Shown one piece after another: positions 18,215 to 26,840 of a stretch of DNA of 64,000 nucleotides (positions are counted from its first letter, which is position 1; every line of letters starts with the position of its first letter). The notes beneath the pieces were generated by a model, which ran no database searches, was not told the DNA's origin, and saw only the letters and a program-made list of their open reading frames with translations. This DNA is from JAWLEP01 sp964553045 (GTDB taxonomy: Bacteria > Fermentibacterota > Fermentibacteria > Fermentibacterales > JCC-6): contig CAZKJG010000004.1 in the NCBI GenBank assembly GCA_964553045.1, positions 105,572 through 169,571 on the forward strand. Reading direction: 5' to 3'. The position numbers and the translations under genes are program-made.

Positions 18215-19088
18215 ATATGGGAATGCTGCGCAGGTCCAGCGACCTGCAGCCCTCCGCCAGCTCCCGAAGCGGAATCCCCCGGAATCGGCGAAGCACGGCC
18301 TCCAGCTTCCTGCGGGCTGCGAATCCGGTTCCCGTCTCCTGTCTGATGCGCTGAAACCTGCTGCAGCGGGCCAGCCTCATGCCATCGTCCAGTTCCCACG
18401 GATGAAGGTACAGCACCGGAACCCGGCCCGAGTCGGCGACCCTTCTCAGCAGCGCTTCGAACAGGAGCCCGGGAAGGAACCTCATGTAGGCGCCCCCGGC
18501 CACCGGCAGCTTCAGCCCCAGCACCGGGGCGACCGCCATGGGAAGCTCGAGCAGCGAGAAGCCCTCTCCCTGGAAGATGAAGGGCTGCAAGGGCATTCTG
18601 GGAAAACCGTACCTGTGCCGGAACATGGGATATACGCTGCTGTCGTAGCGGTAGCCCCTGGCCGAGAGCTCGCCGAGGGCCCATGTGGTCTCCCGGACGA
18701 TGGTGAAGCTGGGCGCCCGGTAGCCCCTGGGAGAGGGCAGGCCGGCCCTGCGGAAGGCCTCCTCGGCCCTCTGCAGGTCTTCGGCGAAGCCGGCGCGCTC
18801 CTGGAAGGTTATTCGCCCGTGCCCGTATCCGTGGGAGGCCAGTTCGTGGCCCTCCTCCAGAACCCTGCGGGCAAGGTCCGGCATCCTCTCCACGACCCAC
18901 CCGAGGAAGAAGAAGGTGGCCCGGCAGCGGAAGCGCGCGAGGGCGGCGAGGATGTACTGCATGGGCTCTACAAGCCTGCTCTCCATCGTGGCCCAGTCAC
19001 CGGAGGGGTAGTGCGACTCGGCAGCCTGGGTCTGAAACCACTCCTCCACGTCGAAGGAGACGGCCGCCTTCGGGCGCGGGTCTACCAT
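18213..19088 (-). CDS. Polysaccharide deacetylase, exosortase-locus type
   Basis: 291-residue NodB-fold deacetylase beginning AAVSFDVEEWFQTQA. Metal-site residues are Asp13 in SFDVEEW, and His86 and His90 in HELASHGYGH. RGYRAPSFTIVRETTWAL and GYRYDSSVYP are typical, and the C-terminal LPVLYLHPWELD region with the following arginine-rich tail matches the DUF3473 extension seen in deacetylases of exopolysaccharide/exosortase loci. It probably removes acetyl groups from a surface glycan. The ATG at 19088 overlaps the formyltransferase stop by 7 bases. No exosortase gene is visible here. Confidence 0.88.
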   Translation of the reverse strand: MVDPRPKAAVSFDVEEWFQTQAAESHYPSGDWATMESRLVEPMQYILAALARFRCRATFFFLGWVVERMPDLARRVLEEGHELASHGYGHGRITFQERAGFAEDLQRAEEAFRRAGLPSPRGYRAPSFTIVRETTWALGELSARGYRYDSSVYPMFRHRYGFPRMPLQPFIFQGEGFSLLELPMAVAPVLGLKLPVAGGAYMRFLPGLLFEALLRRVADSGRVPVLYLHPWELDDGMRLARCSRFQRIRQETGTGFAARRKLEAVLRRFRGIPLRELAEGCRSLDLRSIPI

Positions 19089-19861
19089 ATCCTGCCGCCG
19101 CGGCGGCGGAACTCCAGCACGTCCTTCCTCTGCGGGAAGGTGTTGGTGGAGGCCTCTTCGGGGTTGTTCGGACGCAGCTCTATCTCGCCTGCTTCCATTA
19201 TGTCCAGAGCCCGCACGAGCAGCTCGGCCGCCGCCTTCTTCCCCATGGCTATGAGCCGGTGCAGAGAGGTGGTGGAGATCCTCGCCGGGATGGGCTTCTG
19301 CAGGAGAATGGGGCCGGCATCGAGCTGCTCGTTCATTCTGTGCAGGGTCACTCCGGTCTTGCCCCTGTCCTCGTACAGCGTCCAGAAGGAGGGCAGCATT
19401 CCCCTGTTCTCGGGAAGGAGGGAGGTGTGGATGTTGTAAACGCCCAGCCTGGGTATGGTCAGGGTCTTGGGCTTGAGTATCTGCGGGCACGCGATGGAGA
19501 AGAAGACGTCGGTGTCGAGACCTCTGAGGATCCTCCTGCCGGACTTGGAGTTGATGCTGTTGAGCTTGATGTAGCTGACGCCGTTGCGTCTTGCCGCCTG
19601 CCGCAGCGAGTGCGGTTTGGGAGTGGGCAGGCAGAGGGCGGCCGCCAGCCTGAGGGCCAGAAACTGACTCGCCCTCAGGGGGAAGCCCAGGGGGCCGTAG
19701 AGCCCCAGGTAGCGACGGAAGTTGGTGCCCAGCTTGCTGAAGGAGCCGTGCCCCGGCACGGAGATCACCGTGTACTCGTGCTTCGGACGGGCCTGCACAA
19801 CGGTGGAGACCGTTCCTGGTATGTGGAAGGGCTCGTCGTCGCAGAGAAAGGCTATCTTCAT
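19082..19861 (-). CDS. Formyltransferase-family protein
   Basis: 259 residues with the formyl-transferase core: VYNIHTSLLPENRGMLPSFW, which carries the N-x-H ... P-x-x-R-G active-site layout, followed by KTGVTLHRMNEQLDAGPILLQ with the conserved Asp-Ala-Gly-Pro. Such enzymes transfer a formyl group from 10-formyltetrahydrofolate to a sugar-nucleotide amine or to Met-tRNA. Between a glycosyltransferase and a deacetylase, a sugar N-formyltransferase is more likely than Fmt. The substrate is not determinable from sequence. Overlaps the glycosyltransferase stop by 4 bases. Confidence 0.82.
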   Translation of the reverse strand: MKIAFLCDDEPFHIPGTVSTVVQARPKHEYTVISVPGHGSFSKLGTNFRRYLGLYGPLGFPLRASQFLALRLAAALCLPTPKPHSLRQAARRNGVSYIKLNSINSKSGRRILRGLDTDVFFSIACPQILKPKTLTIPRLGVYNIHTSLLPENRGMLPSFWTLYEDRGKTGVTLHRMNEQLDAGPILLQKPIPARISTTSLHRLIAMGKKAAAELLVRALDIMEAGEIELRPNNPEEASTNTFPQRKDVLEFRRRGGRIW

Positions 19862-21021
19862 CTCTCCTCCAGAAGCCTGAGATACAGCCCCACCAGCTCC
19901 TCGACCATGGTGGCTGCGCTGAAGGGCCGAAGGCTGCTGTCCACCTGCTCCATAAGCGAATGCACGAGCGCGGGGCTGTCAATCAGTCGAATGACCGAGG
20001 CTGCCAGGCAGGCCGCGTCCCCCGAAGGACAGAGGACACCGTTGCGACGGCCATCCAGGAGCTCCGAGATGCCGCCCACGTTGGTGGTAACAGCCGGAAC
20101 CCCCGCCGCCAGAGCTTCCAGCAGGGCGCGAGGAAGGCCCTCATGGCGGGATGTAAGCAGGAAGACATTCAGGCCGGGAAGCAGTCTGTGGACGTCCGAT
20201 CGGCTGCCCAGCATGCGGAACGAGCCTGTCAGGCCCCTCTCGGCTATCCACCGCTCCATATCCGGCATCATGGGCCCGTCGCCGATTACCACGAAGACGG
20301 TTTCCGGCCGTTGTCGCACCACCCGCCCGGCCACGTCCACCATCGTGTCGGGAGCCTTCTGCGCGCAGATACGCATGGTGGAGCCCACCACCGGGATTCC
20401 CTCCGGCAGGCCCATCAGCTCCCTGGCTTCCCGGCGGCGTCCCCGCAGCTCCCTGAAGGGCCCGAACTCCACGCCGCTTCGAATCACCAGGAACTCGTCG
20501 CTTTCGGCAATGCCCGCCCGCGCAGCCTTCTCGGCGTCGCGGGGGGTCACCACGATGCTGGCGTCCGACCGGCGGAAGTCGATCTTCTCGAAGCTCCTGT
20601 AGGCGAGTCTTTTCAGAAGCGACTGCCCCCTGAAGAAGGGCCAGCCGTGCGCCGTCTGCACCACCCTGACATGGGGTGTGCCGCGGCAGGCCAGGCGCGC
20701 CAGCACCCGGGTCTTGGCGCTGTGAGTGTGGACGATCCTGGCGCCGCTTCTTCGAATGGCCCTCCCCAGCTCCCTCAGGGCCCGCAGGTCGGCCAGCGGC
20801 GAGATCTCCCTCTTCAGGTGGGGGGCAACCTCCACGGGTATGTCCCATTCCCGGGCCAGCGGCAGGAGGTTTCCCTCCGACGGCATCTCCGGGCCGGCGA
20901 TAACGGCCGAGCTAAGGCCCCTGCGGGCGCACTCCCGGCAGGTTATCAGCGTATTCATCTGGGCTCCGCCCACCGCCATCTTGGTGATTGCGTGAAGGAC
21001 GTCGCAGGCCAATCGGCTCAA
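19858..21021 (-). CDS. Glycosyltransferase family 4
   Basis: 387-residue GT-B enzyme. The N-terminal half has MAVGGAQMNTLITCRECARRG and VHTHSAKTRVLARLA; the C-terminal half has the nucleotide-sugar site FVVIGDGPMMPDMERW and LLTSRHEGLPRALLEALAAGVPAVTTNVGG, with the E-x7-E motif of retaining GT4 enzymes. TTG 21021 is chosen because it overlaps the upstream stop as TTGA; a start at 21063 would add 14 unconserved residues. It probably adds a sugar to a cell-surface glycan together with the next two genes. Confidence 0.88.
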   Translation of the reverse strand: MSRLACDVLHAITKMAVGGAQMNTLITCRECARRGLSSAVIAGPEMPSEGNLLPLAREWDIPVEVAPHLKREISPLADLRALRELGRAIRRSGARIVHTHSAKTRVLARLACRGTPHVRVVQTAHGWPFFRGQSLLKRLAYRSFEKIDFRRSDASIVVTPRDAEKAARAGIAESDEFLVIRSGVEFGPFRELRGRRREARELMGLPEGIPVVGSTMRICAQKAPDTMVDVAGRVVRQRPETVFVVIGDGPMMPDMERWIAERGLTGSFRMLGSRSDVHRLLPGLNVFLLTSRHEGLPRALLEALAAGVPAVTTNVGGISELLDGRRNGVLCPSGDAACLAASVIRLIDSPALVHSLMEQVDSSLRPFSAATMVEELVGLYLRLLEER

Positions 21022-21551
21022 CGGCCTTCCCGGGAAGCCGTGGCATCCCCGTCGCGGCGGCACCAGAGGGCGAACAGGTAGAACAGCAGCAGAAGGACGG
21101 AGAGGCCCGAATAGAACAGGGGGCTGAGGAGAAGGCTCCCCGCCGCCCAGAAGGCCAGTATTGCCGGACCCGTCCTGGACATGTGACGGGCCACCGTCCA
21201 GTCGGGGTCAGGCGGGTAGGATTTGTAGAGCCGGAAAAGGTCCTCCACCACGCTGAAGACCACCACGGACACCGCAACCATGAAGAGATGCAGGTATATG
21301 CCACCCAGGAGACGACGGCCCGAGAGAAGCGAAAGCCCCGCCGTGACGACGGGCATGGCGAGAAGGCCCGCCAGCAGCACCGAGAACCCCCGCCTCAGGA
21401 CCTCGTCGCGGCTCAGACGGCTGCCCGCCCGCTCCCTGGCCTCCTCGAGGCTCTTCAGGTAGCGGCCGGTGACGGAGCGGGCCAGCCTGAAAAGCCCCCA
21501 GAGGATCGCTATGACGACTGCTACCTGCAGGTAGTCTGTAAGCCTGTCCAT
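21018..21551 (-). CDS. Four-helix membrane protein of unknown function
   Basis: 177 residues with hydrophobic segments at about 10-25 (VAVVIAILWGLFRLA), 58-75 (LLAGLLAMPVVTAGLSLL), 84-103 (GIYLHLFMVAVSVVVFSVV) and a long C-terminal stretch (FWAAGSLLLSPLFYSGLSVLLLLFYLFALW). A charged cytoplasmic loop follows the first helix. No family recognised. Directly coupled to the glycosyltransferase (TTGA overlap), so a role in glycan export or assembly is possible but unproven. Confidence 0.7.
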   Translation of the reverse strand: MDRLTDYLQVAVVIAILWGLFRLARSVTGRYLKSLEEARERAGSRLSRDEVLRRGFSVLLAGLLAMPVVTAGLSLLSGRRLLGGIYLHLFMVAVSVVVFSVVEDLFRLYKSYPPDPDWTVARHMSRTGPAILAFWAAGSLLLSPLFYSGLSVLLLLFYLFALWCRRDGDATASREGR

Positions 21552-21634
21552 GGACCTCTCCAGCAGGGGAGACGGAATCGTGGCACCCGCGGATTATGGC
21601 CAATGCGGCCGAAGAAGACAAGAAGTGCGAGGCC

Positions 21635-22183
21635 CTAGGAGCGCCCGGTCGATCTCAGTTGGTGTGCCACGCCGGCCACGGCGGCAACCACCGTGGCCAG
21701 GGCTACAGCGGTGCTCCCTGCGTTCACAGAGACGCAGGCCAGCAGGGATATGGCTCCCAGCACGGCCATGCGTGCGCCGGCGATGCTGGTCAGGACCACG
21801 ATCACTATTCTGCGGCAGGACAGGAGCAGCCCGCCGGCCACCAGCGCCACCAGGGCCCTGGCCAGCAGCGCGGAATCCGGGGCCAGCTCGGCGCAGAGAA
21901 ACCAGCCCAGCACCAGCCCCCCCACGAATATGGAGACCTTCAGCAGCAGGCCGGAGATCAGGGCCATCGCAACCCCCAGCGCAAGCGGCCCCCACCGGAT
22001 CACATCCACGGAGTCGGTGAGCTCGGCGGCCAGGGGGCCTCCGTACATCCAGCCCACCATGAAGCCGGCCAGGGCCACCATCGCCCAAAATAGGCTGCGT
22101 CCCCACAGCAGCAGGGCCAGGCCGGCCAGCAGCAGAAAAAGGGGTCCCAAGGTGAGCTCGGCCTGCACTATCCAGTCAAGCAT
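21635..22183 (-). CDS. DUF4203-like integral membrane protein
   Basis: 182 residues, nearly all hydrophobic, with about six membrane helices (for example LGPLFLLLAGLALLLWGR, FWAMVALAGFMVGWMYGG, GPLALGVAMALISGLLLK, VSIFVGGLVLGWFL, VVLTSIAGARMAVLGAISLL). The pattern resembles DUF4203/TM198-type proteins of unknown function. It overlaps the HAD hydrolase stop by 8 bases. The membrane topology is directly visible; the family link is tentative. Confidence 0.65.
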   Translation of the reverse strand: MLDWIVQAELTLGPLFLLLAGLALLLWGRSLFWAMVALAGFMVGWMYGGPLAAELTDSVDVIRWGPLALGVAMALISGLLLKVSIFVGGLVLGWFLCAELAPDSALLARALVALVAGGLLLSCRRIVIVVLTSIAGARMAVLGAISLLACVSVNAGSTAVALATVVAAVAGVAHQLRSTGRS

Positions 22184-22877
22184 CTCCGTCCTCCTCCAGA
22201 CCTGCCAGAGCGGCGACGAGAGGCTGCAGACCCTTCAGGTCCATGATGGCGGGAGCCTGGTGGAAACGGTTCTGGGAGTTCAGTATCCGGATCACCGGAA
22301 ACCCTCCGGCCAATGCCGCTCGAATGCCCTTCACGCTGTCCTCGACCACCAGGCAGCGGGCCGGCTCGGCGCCCAGTGTTCGGGAGGCCCTGAGGAATAT
22401 GTCCGGAGCCGGCTTTCGCCTCAGACCCTCCCCGCCCACCAGCAGCGGGGGAAGGGGCGCGCCGGCTTCCCGAAGAACCCTCTTCACGAGGCGGCTCTCT
22501 GTATTGGAAGCTATTGCCCAGCCCTGCAAACGAAGACCCTTCTGTGCCAGCAGTGCCAGCAGCTCCTCCGCGCCCGGGGCCAGCGGCACCATGCCTCTTC
22601 GGCAGAATTCGGCGTAGGTATCAGCCTGAAGGGACCGAAGCGCCTCCATCTCGGTCGGGGAAAGCTCCAGGCCGCTGCGGGCGGCCTCGCCCTCCAGGCC
22701 CTCTCCCAGGCTCGACCAGTGCAGCCAGTAGTCCTCCTCGGCAACGCTGTGGCCCACTGTGGAGAGGGCCCGGTTCCAGCTGCGCCGGAACAGCGGCTCG
22801 CTGTCCGCCACCACTCCGTCAAAATCCAGTATGAGGTGTGTCGCGCCGTCCAGCAGACCCGGCAGACCAGCGGTCAT
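22176..22877 (-). CDS. HAD-superfamily hydrolase
   Basis: 233-residue HAD subfamily IA enzyme. Motif I is LILDFDGVVADSEPLFRRSW with nucleophile Asp and general acid Asp; motif II is around AIASNTE; motif III lysine lies in GEGLRRKPAPDIFL; motif IV is LVVEDSVKGIRAALAGGFPVI. The helical cap between motifs I and II matches phosphatases or beta-phosphoglucomutases. The ATG at 22877 follows GGGGGT; a longer frame to 22967 overlaps the ptb promoter palindromes and is rejected. The substrate is unknown. It is divergent from ptb. Confidence 0.88.
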   Translation of the reverse strand: MTAGLPGLLDGATHLILDFDGVVADSEPLFRRSWNRALSTVGHSVAEEDYWLHWSSLGEGLEGEAARSGLELSPTEMEALRSLQADTYAEFCRRGMVPLAPGAEELLALLAQKGLRLQGWAIASNTESRLVKRVLREAGAPLPPLLVGGEGLRRKPAPDIFLRASRTLGAEPARCLVVEDSVKGIRAALAGGFPVIRILNSQNRFHQAPAIMDLKGLQPLVAALAGLEEDGDA

Positions 22878-22896
22878 CGGACCCCCATGAAGCTCG

Positions 22897-22932
22897 AGTA
22901 CCCTGGTACTATGTACGGCCGCGGTACATAAT
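22897..22932 (+). promoter_or_regulatory. ptb operon promoter/operator with two perfect palindromes
   Basis: AGTACC-CT-GGTACT (22897-22910) is directly followed by TATGTAC-GGCCGCG-GTACATA (22910-22930), both perfect inverted repeats sharing a GTAC core. The second overlaps a plausible -10 (CATAAT, 22927-22932); the -35 region (TGGTAC) is weak. This is the layout of a regulated promoter with a dimeric repressor or activator. It lies between the divergent HAD gene and ptb. Confidence 0.6.
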
Positions 22933-22994
22933 AGCAATCCAGCCGATGTACTTGCGGGTGCGTCCACGACGCCTTCAGCCAGGAAGGAGTGGTC

Positions 22995-23897
22995 TTGTAC
23001 AGCAGCTTTGCAGAGATACGCGAGGCCGCCAGGGAGACTTCCGACGCCCGGGTGGCAATACCGATGGGTTACGACACAGCCTCACTGCGTGCGCTCAGAA
23101 ACGCCGCGGAAAGGGGCCTGGCCTCCTCCGTGCTGGTGGGCCCCGTGTCCCGGGTGGAGCAGACCCTGTCCGAGATGGGCGTGGCCCTTCCGGATGAGAT
23201 AGAGCTGGTGGACAGCCCCGACGAGTCTTCCGCCGCCAAGGAGGCCGTCAGGCTGGTCAGCTCCGGCGAGGCCACCGTGCTCATGAAGGGGATGCTGCAG
23301 ACCTCGACTTTTCTGAAGGCGGTGCTGGACAAGGAGGTGGGTCTTCGCTCCGGAGGAATTCTGAGCCACGTGGCCGTGGTTCACGTTCCCCTTCAGGAGC
23401 GGCTGGTGGCCATTACCGACGGCGGCATGAACATTCGGCCCGGCGAGGACGAGCTGGTGGAGATTGCTCGAAACGGCGCTTCGGTGGTAGGCGCCCTGGG
23501 CGCCGACAGGGCCAGGGTCGCCCTGCTGGCGGCCAAGGAGGTGGTCTCCGAGAAGATGCCGGAGACGGTACTCTTCGGCAGGGTGGCCGAGAAGGGCATC
23601 CAGGGCATGGACGTCTGCGGCCCCATTGCCGTAGACGGGGCCATGGACCCCGAGGCCGCCGCCATCAAGGGGATGGAAGGCCCGGTGCCCGGCAGGGCAA
23701 ACGTGCTGGTAGCGCCGGACATAGCCTGTGGCAACATCTTCGCGAAGGGGTTTATGTACATGACCGACGCGGAGGTAGGCGGCCTCATCGCCGGCGCCGC
23801 GGCCCCGGTTGTCATGCTGTCCCGGTCGGACAAGCCCGCCACGAAGGTCAACTCCCTCGCCCTGGGGGTCGTGGTCAGCGGCGGGAGCGGATCATGA
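22995..23897 (+). CDS. ptb: Phosphate butyryltransferase
   Basis: Converts an acyl-CoA (butyryl-, isobutyryl-, isovaleryl- or similar) and phosphate to acyl-phosphate and CoA. The 300 residues match the PTA/PTB family: VAIPMGYDTASLRALRNAAERG, VLMKGMLQTSTFLKAVLDKEVGLR, SHVAVVHVPLQERLVAITDGGMNI and a C-terminal GRANVLVAPDIACGNIFAKG. TTG 22995 has AAGGAG five bases ahead; GTG 22989 is too close to that site. It overlaps buk by 4 bases, and the pair forms ATP by substrate-level phosphorylation. Next to iorAB, it more likely handles branched or aromatic acyl groups from amino acids than butyrate itself. Confidence 0.93.
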   Translation: MYSSFAEIREAARETSDARVAIPMGYDTASLRALRNAAERGLASSVLVGPVSRVEQTLSEMGVALPDEIELVDSPDESSAAKEAVRLVSSGEATVLMKGMLQTSTFLKAVLDKEVGLRSGGILSHVAVVHVPLQERLVAITDGGMNIRPGEDELVEIARNGASVVGALGADRARVALLAAKEVVSEKMPETVLFGRVAEKGIQGMDVCGPIAVDGAMDPEAAAIKGMEGPVPGRANVLVAPDIACGNIFAKGFMYMTDAEVGGLIAGAAAPVVMLSRSDKPATKVNSLALGVVVSGGSGS

Positions 23898-24973
23898 GCG
23901 GGAAGAGGCTGATACTGGCGGTCAACCCCGGCGGGACCTCCACCAAGTTCGGAGTCTACCGGGAGGCCGAAGAGCTCTTCGAGGAGAACGTCCGTCACCT
24001 GCCGGCGGAGCTGGCCGAGCTGGGTTCCACTCTGCAGCAGCTTCCCCTGCGGCGTGACGTTGTTCTGAGAACCCTGGCCGAACGCGACCTGTCGATAGAG
24101 GACATGTCGGCGATAGTGGGCAGAGGAGGAACCTTCAAGCCCCTGTCCAGCGGGACCTACAGCGTCAACGACAGGCTGCTGGAGGACATCCGCGACGGCT
24201 CCACCCTGCAGGCCGACCATCCCTCCAACCTGGGAGCCCCGCTGGCGGGGTCGCTGGGCGAGACGGCCGACGTGCCCGCCTTCTTCGTAGACCCGGTGTG
24301 CGTGGACGAATTCGTCCCCGAGGCGAGGCTGTCCGGCCATCCCCGTCTTCCCAGGGTCAGCCTCAGCCACGCCCTGAACATCAGAATGGTGGCCTACAAG
24401 ACGGCCGAGCGGCTGGGGGTTCCCCTGGAACGGCTGAACCTGGTGGTCCTCCACCTGGGCAGCGGCATATCCGTCAACGCCATACGCCGGGGCAGGATGA
24501 TAGACACCAACAACGCCAACGACGGCGGCCCGTTCAGCTCCCAGAGGGTGGGGACACTGCCCACGACGGGACTGATAAAGCTCTGCCTTTCGGGGGAGTA
24601 CGACTGGCCACAGCTGAAGAAGATGTTCCTCAAGGAGGGTGGCCTCTACGCCTACACCGGCACAGATCACGTGGGGGAGGCCATTAAGAGGATGCTAGAA
24701 GGCGACGAGGAGGTCGGCGTTGTGCTGAAGGCGATGGCCTACCAGATGGCGAAGGAGGCCGGCGCCATGGCCGCGGCCCTGTCCGGCCGGGTTGACCGGG
24801 TGGTGGTCACAGGGGGCATGGCCCACAACGACTGGCTGGTGGACAGGCTGCGGGAGAGGCTGTCCTTCCTCGCGGAGATGGAAGTCTTCCCGGGTGAGTG
24901 CGAGCTGGAGGCGCTGGTGCGCGGGGTACTGCGTGTATTCGATGGAGTGGAGGAGGTAAGGGAATACGCCTGA
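23894..24973 (+). CDS. buk: Butyrate kinase
   Basis: Transfers phosphate from an acyl-phosphate to ADP, making ATP and the free acid. The 359 residues belong to the ASKHA acetate/butyrate kinase family: ILAVNPGGTSTKFGVYREAE at the N-terminus, IVGRGGTFKPLSSGTYSVND, ADHPSNLGAPLAG, LVVLHLGSGISVNAIRRGRMIDTNNANDGGPFSSQR and the C-terminal VVVTGGMAHNDWLVDRLRERL. Length and motifs fit Buk rather than AckA (about 400). The ATGA overlap with ptb implies coupled translation. Confidence 0.95.
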   Translation: MSGKRLILAVNPGGTSTKFGVYREAEELFEENVRHLPAELAELGSTLQQLPLRRDVVLRTLAERDLSIEDMSAIVGRGGTFKPLSSGTYSVNDRLLEDIRDGSTLQADHPSNLGAPLAGSLGETADVPAFFVDPVCVDEFVPEARLSGHPRLPRVSLSHALNIRMVAYKTAERLGVPLERLNLVVLHLGSGISVNAIRRGRMIDTNNANDGGPFSSQRVGTLPTTGLIKLCLSGEYDWPQLKKMFLKEGGLYAYTGTDHVGEAIKRMLEGDEEVGVVLKAMAYQMAKEAGAMAAALSGRVDRVVVTGGMAHNDWLVDRLRERLSFLAEMEVFPGECELEALVRGVLRVFDGVEEVREYA

Positions 24974-25048
24974 TCCTCACCGGCCGGAAGCCCCGATCCG
25001 AGGTAGGGCAGGATTCCGGCTTCGAATGTCGAAGCTAGCGGAAAGGCA

Positions 25049-26839
25049 ATGATGAGCAAGAGGCTTGACGAGACCGATTCCGGAGTGCTCTTCCTCTCCG
25101 GCAACGAGGCGGTGGCCCGGGGGGCGTGGGAGAGCGGGGTGCACTTCGCGGCCGCTTACCCGGGGACTCCCTCCACGGAGATTCTGGAGACCATCGGGGA
25201 GGATTATCCGGACATCGATGCCCAGTGGGCGCCCAACGAGAAGGTGGGAATGGAGACCATAGCCGGGGCTTCCTTCGCCGGAGCCCGGGTGCTGACCGCC
25301 ATGAAGCACGTGGGGCTGAACGTGGCCGCGGATCCCCTCTTCACGCTGAGCTACATAGGATCCACCGGGGGCATAGTGATAGTCTCCGCCGACGACCCCG
25401 GAATGCACTCCTCGCAGAACGAGCAGGACAATCGCCTGATGGCCCGGGCGTCGAAGGTGGCCATGCTGGAGCCCTCCGACAGCCAGGAGGCCAAGGAAAT
25501 GGTGGGGGAGGCTCTTCGAATATCCGAGGAATTCGACACCCCGGTCATGCTGCGGCTGACCACCAGGATCAGCCACTCCAAGAGCCTGGTGAAGGCCGGC
25601 CCCCGCAGGGAGGTGGCGGTAAGGGGCTACGAGCCCGACATCGCCAAGCGGGTGCCCATTCCGGCCAACGCCAGGAAGATGCACGCCCGGCTGGAGAAGC
25701 GGCTCCTGGCCCTGGAGGATTACGGGGCCGACAGCCCCCTGAACCGCATCGAGGAGGGTGACGGCTCCCTGGGAATAATCACCAGCGGCATCTCCTACCA
25801 GTACGTCAAGGAGACCTTCCCCCGGGCCAGCGTCCTGAAGCTGGGCATTACAAATCCACTGCCGTGGAAGCTGATAGAGCGATTCGTGGGGATGGTCGAC
25901 CGCGTGAAGGTGGTGGAGGAGAACGAGCCCTACCTGGAGGAGAGGATACGAGCCCGCCTGCTGGTTGACGTTACCGGCAAGGACCGGGTTCCCATCGAGG
26001 GCGAGCTCAGCCCGGAGCTGGTCCGCTCGGCACTGGACCCGGATTCGGACATAGCTCCCACCTACACGCAGCCCGAGCTTCCGGCGAGGCCTCCGGCCCT
26101 CTGCCCCGGCTGCCCCCACAGGGGTGCCTTCTACTGCCTCAGCAAGCTGGGGGGCAGCTCCACCGGCGACATAGGCTGCTATACCCTGGGCCTCATGCCC
26201 CCGCACAGCGCCCTGGAGACCACGGTCTGCATGGGCGCCGCCATAGGGGTCCTGAGCGGAATAGAGAAGGCCACGGGGCGGCAGGAGATGGAGAGGCTCG
26301 TGGCCGCCATCGGCGAGTCCACCTTCGTCCACTCCGGCATCACAGGCCTGATAGACATGGTCTACAACGGCAACACCGGAACCGTGATGATCATGGACAA
26401 CAGCGTAACGGCCATGACCGGAGGACAGGAGAACCCGACCACGGGCAAGAGCCTTCGAGGCGAGCCGGCTCCCAGGCTGGACCTCAAGGAGCTCTGCCGG
26501 GCCTGCGGGGTCAAGAACGTAAGGGTGGTCGACCCGCACGACCTCGAGAAGATGGAGAAGGTCCTCCGGGAGGAAAGGCAGCGCGAGGAGCTGTCTGTGA
26601 TCATAACCCGCAGGCCCTGCATAATGAACTACCGCCCGAAGCGCCGGGCGGTTGCGGAGCTGGACGCGGACGCCTGCGTGAGCTGCCGGATGTGCATGAA
26701 CCTGGGCTGCCCGGCCATCAGCTGGAACGGAGAGGAGGGCCATCCGCGGATAAACGCCATGCTCTGCTGGCCCGACTGCAACCTCTGCGTACAGGTGTGC
26801 CCGACGGGAGCCCTTTCCAAGGACATGGGGGAGAGCTGA
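25049..26839 (+). CDS. iorA: Indolepyruvate ferredoxin oxidoreductase, alpha subunit
   Basis: Oxidises aryl- or branched 2-oxo acids from transaminated amino acids to acyl-CoA, reducing ferredoxin. The 596 residues contain the pyrimidine-binding domain (AAAYPGTPSTEILETIGED), a middle domain, the thiamine-diphosphate domain with LCPGCPHRGAFYCL and GDIGCYTLGLMPP, and a C-terminal ferredoxin domain with CVSCRMCMNLGCP and CWPDCNLCVQVCP. The last cluster has a CxxxC opening rather than CxxC. A second ATG at 25052 has better spacing from GGAAAGG. The gene is 75 bases after buk and one base before iorB. Confidence 0.95.
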   Translation: MMSKRLDETDSGVLFLSGNEAVARGAWESGVHFAAAYPGTPSTEILETIGEDYPDIDAQWAPNEKVGMETIAGASFAGARVLTAMKHVGLNVAADPLFTLSYIGSTGGIVIVSADDPGMHSSQNEQDNRLMARASKVAMLEPSDSQEAKEMVGEALRISEEFDTPVMLRLTTRISHSKSLVKAGPRREVAVRGYEPDIAKRVPIPANARKMHARLEKRLLALEDYGADSPLNRIEEGDGSLGIITSGISYQYVKETFPRASVLKLGITNPLPWKLIERFVGMVDRVKVVEENEPYLEERIRARLLVDVTGKDRVPIEGELSPELVRSALDPDSDIAPTYTQPELPARPPALCPGCPHRGAFYCLSKLGGSSTGDIGCYTLGLMPPHSALETTVCMGAAIGVLSGIEKATGRQEMERLVAAIGESTFVHSGITGLIDMVYNGNTGTVMIMDNSVTAMTGGQENPTTGKSLRGEPAPRLDLKELCRACGVKNVRVVDPHDLEKMEKVLREERQREELSVIITRRPCIMNYRPKRRAVAELDADACVSCRMCMNLGCPAISWNGEEGHPRINAMLCWPDCNLCVQVCPTGALSKDMGES

Positions 26840-26840
26840 C

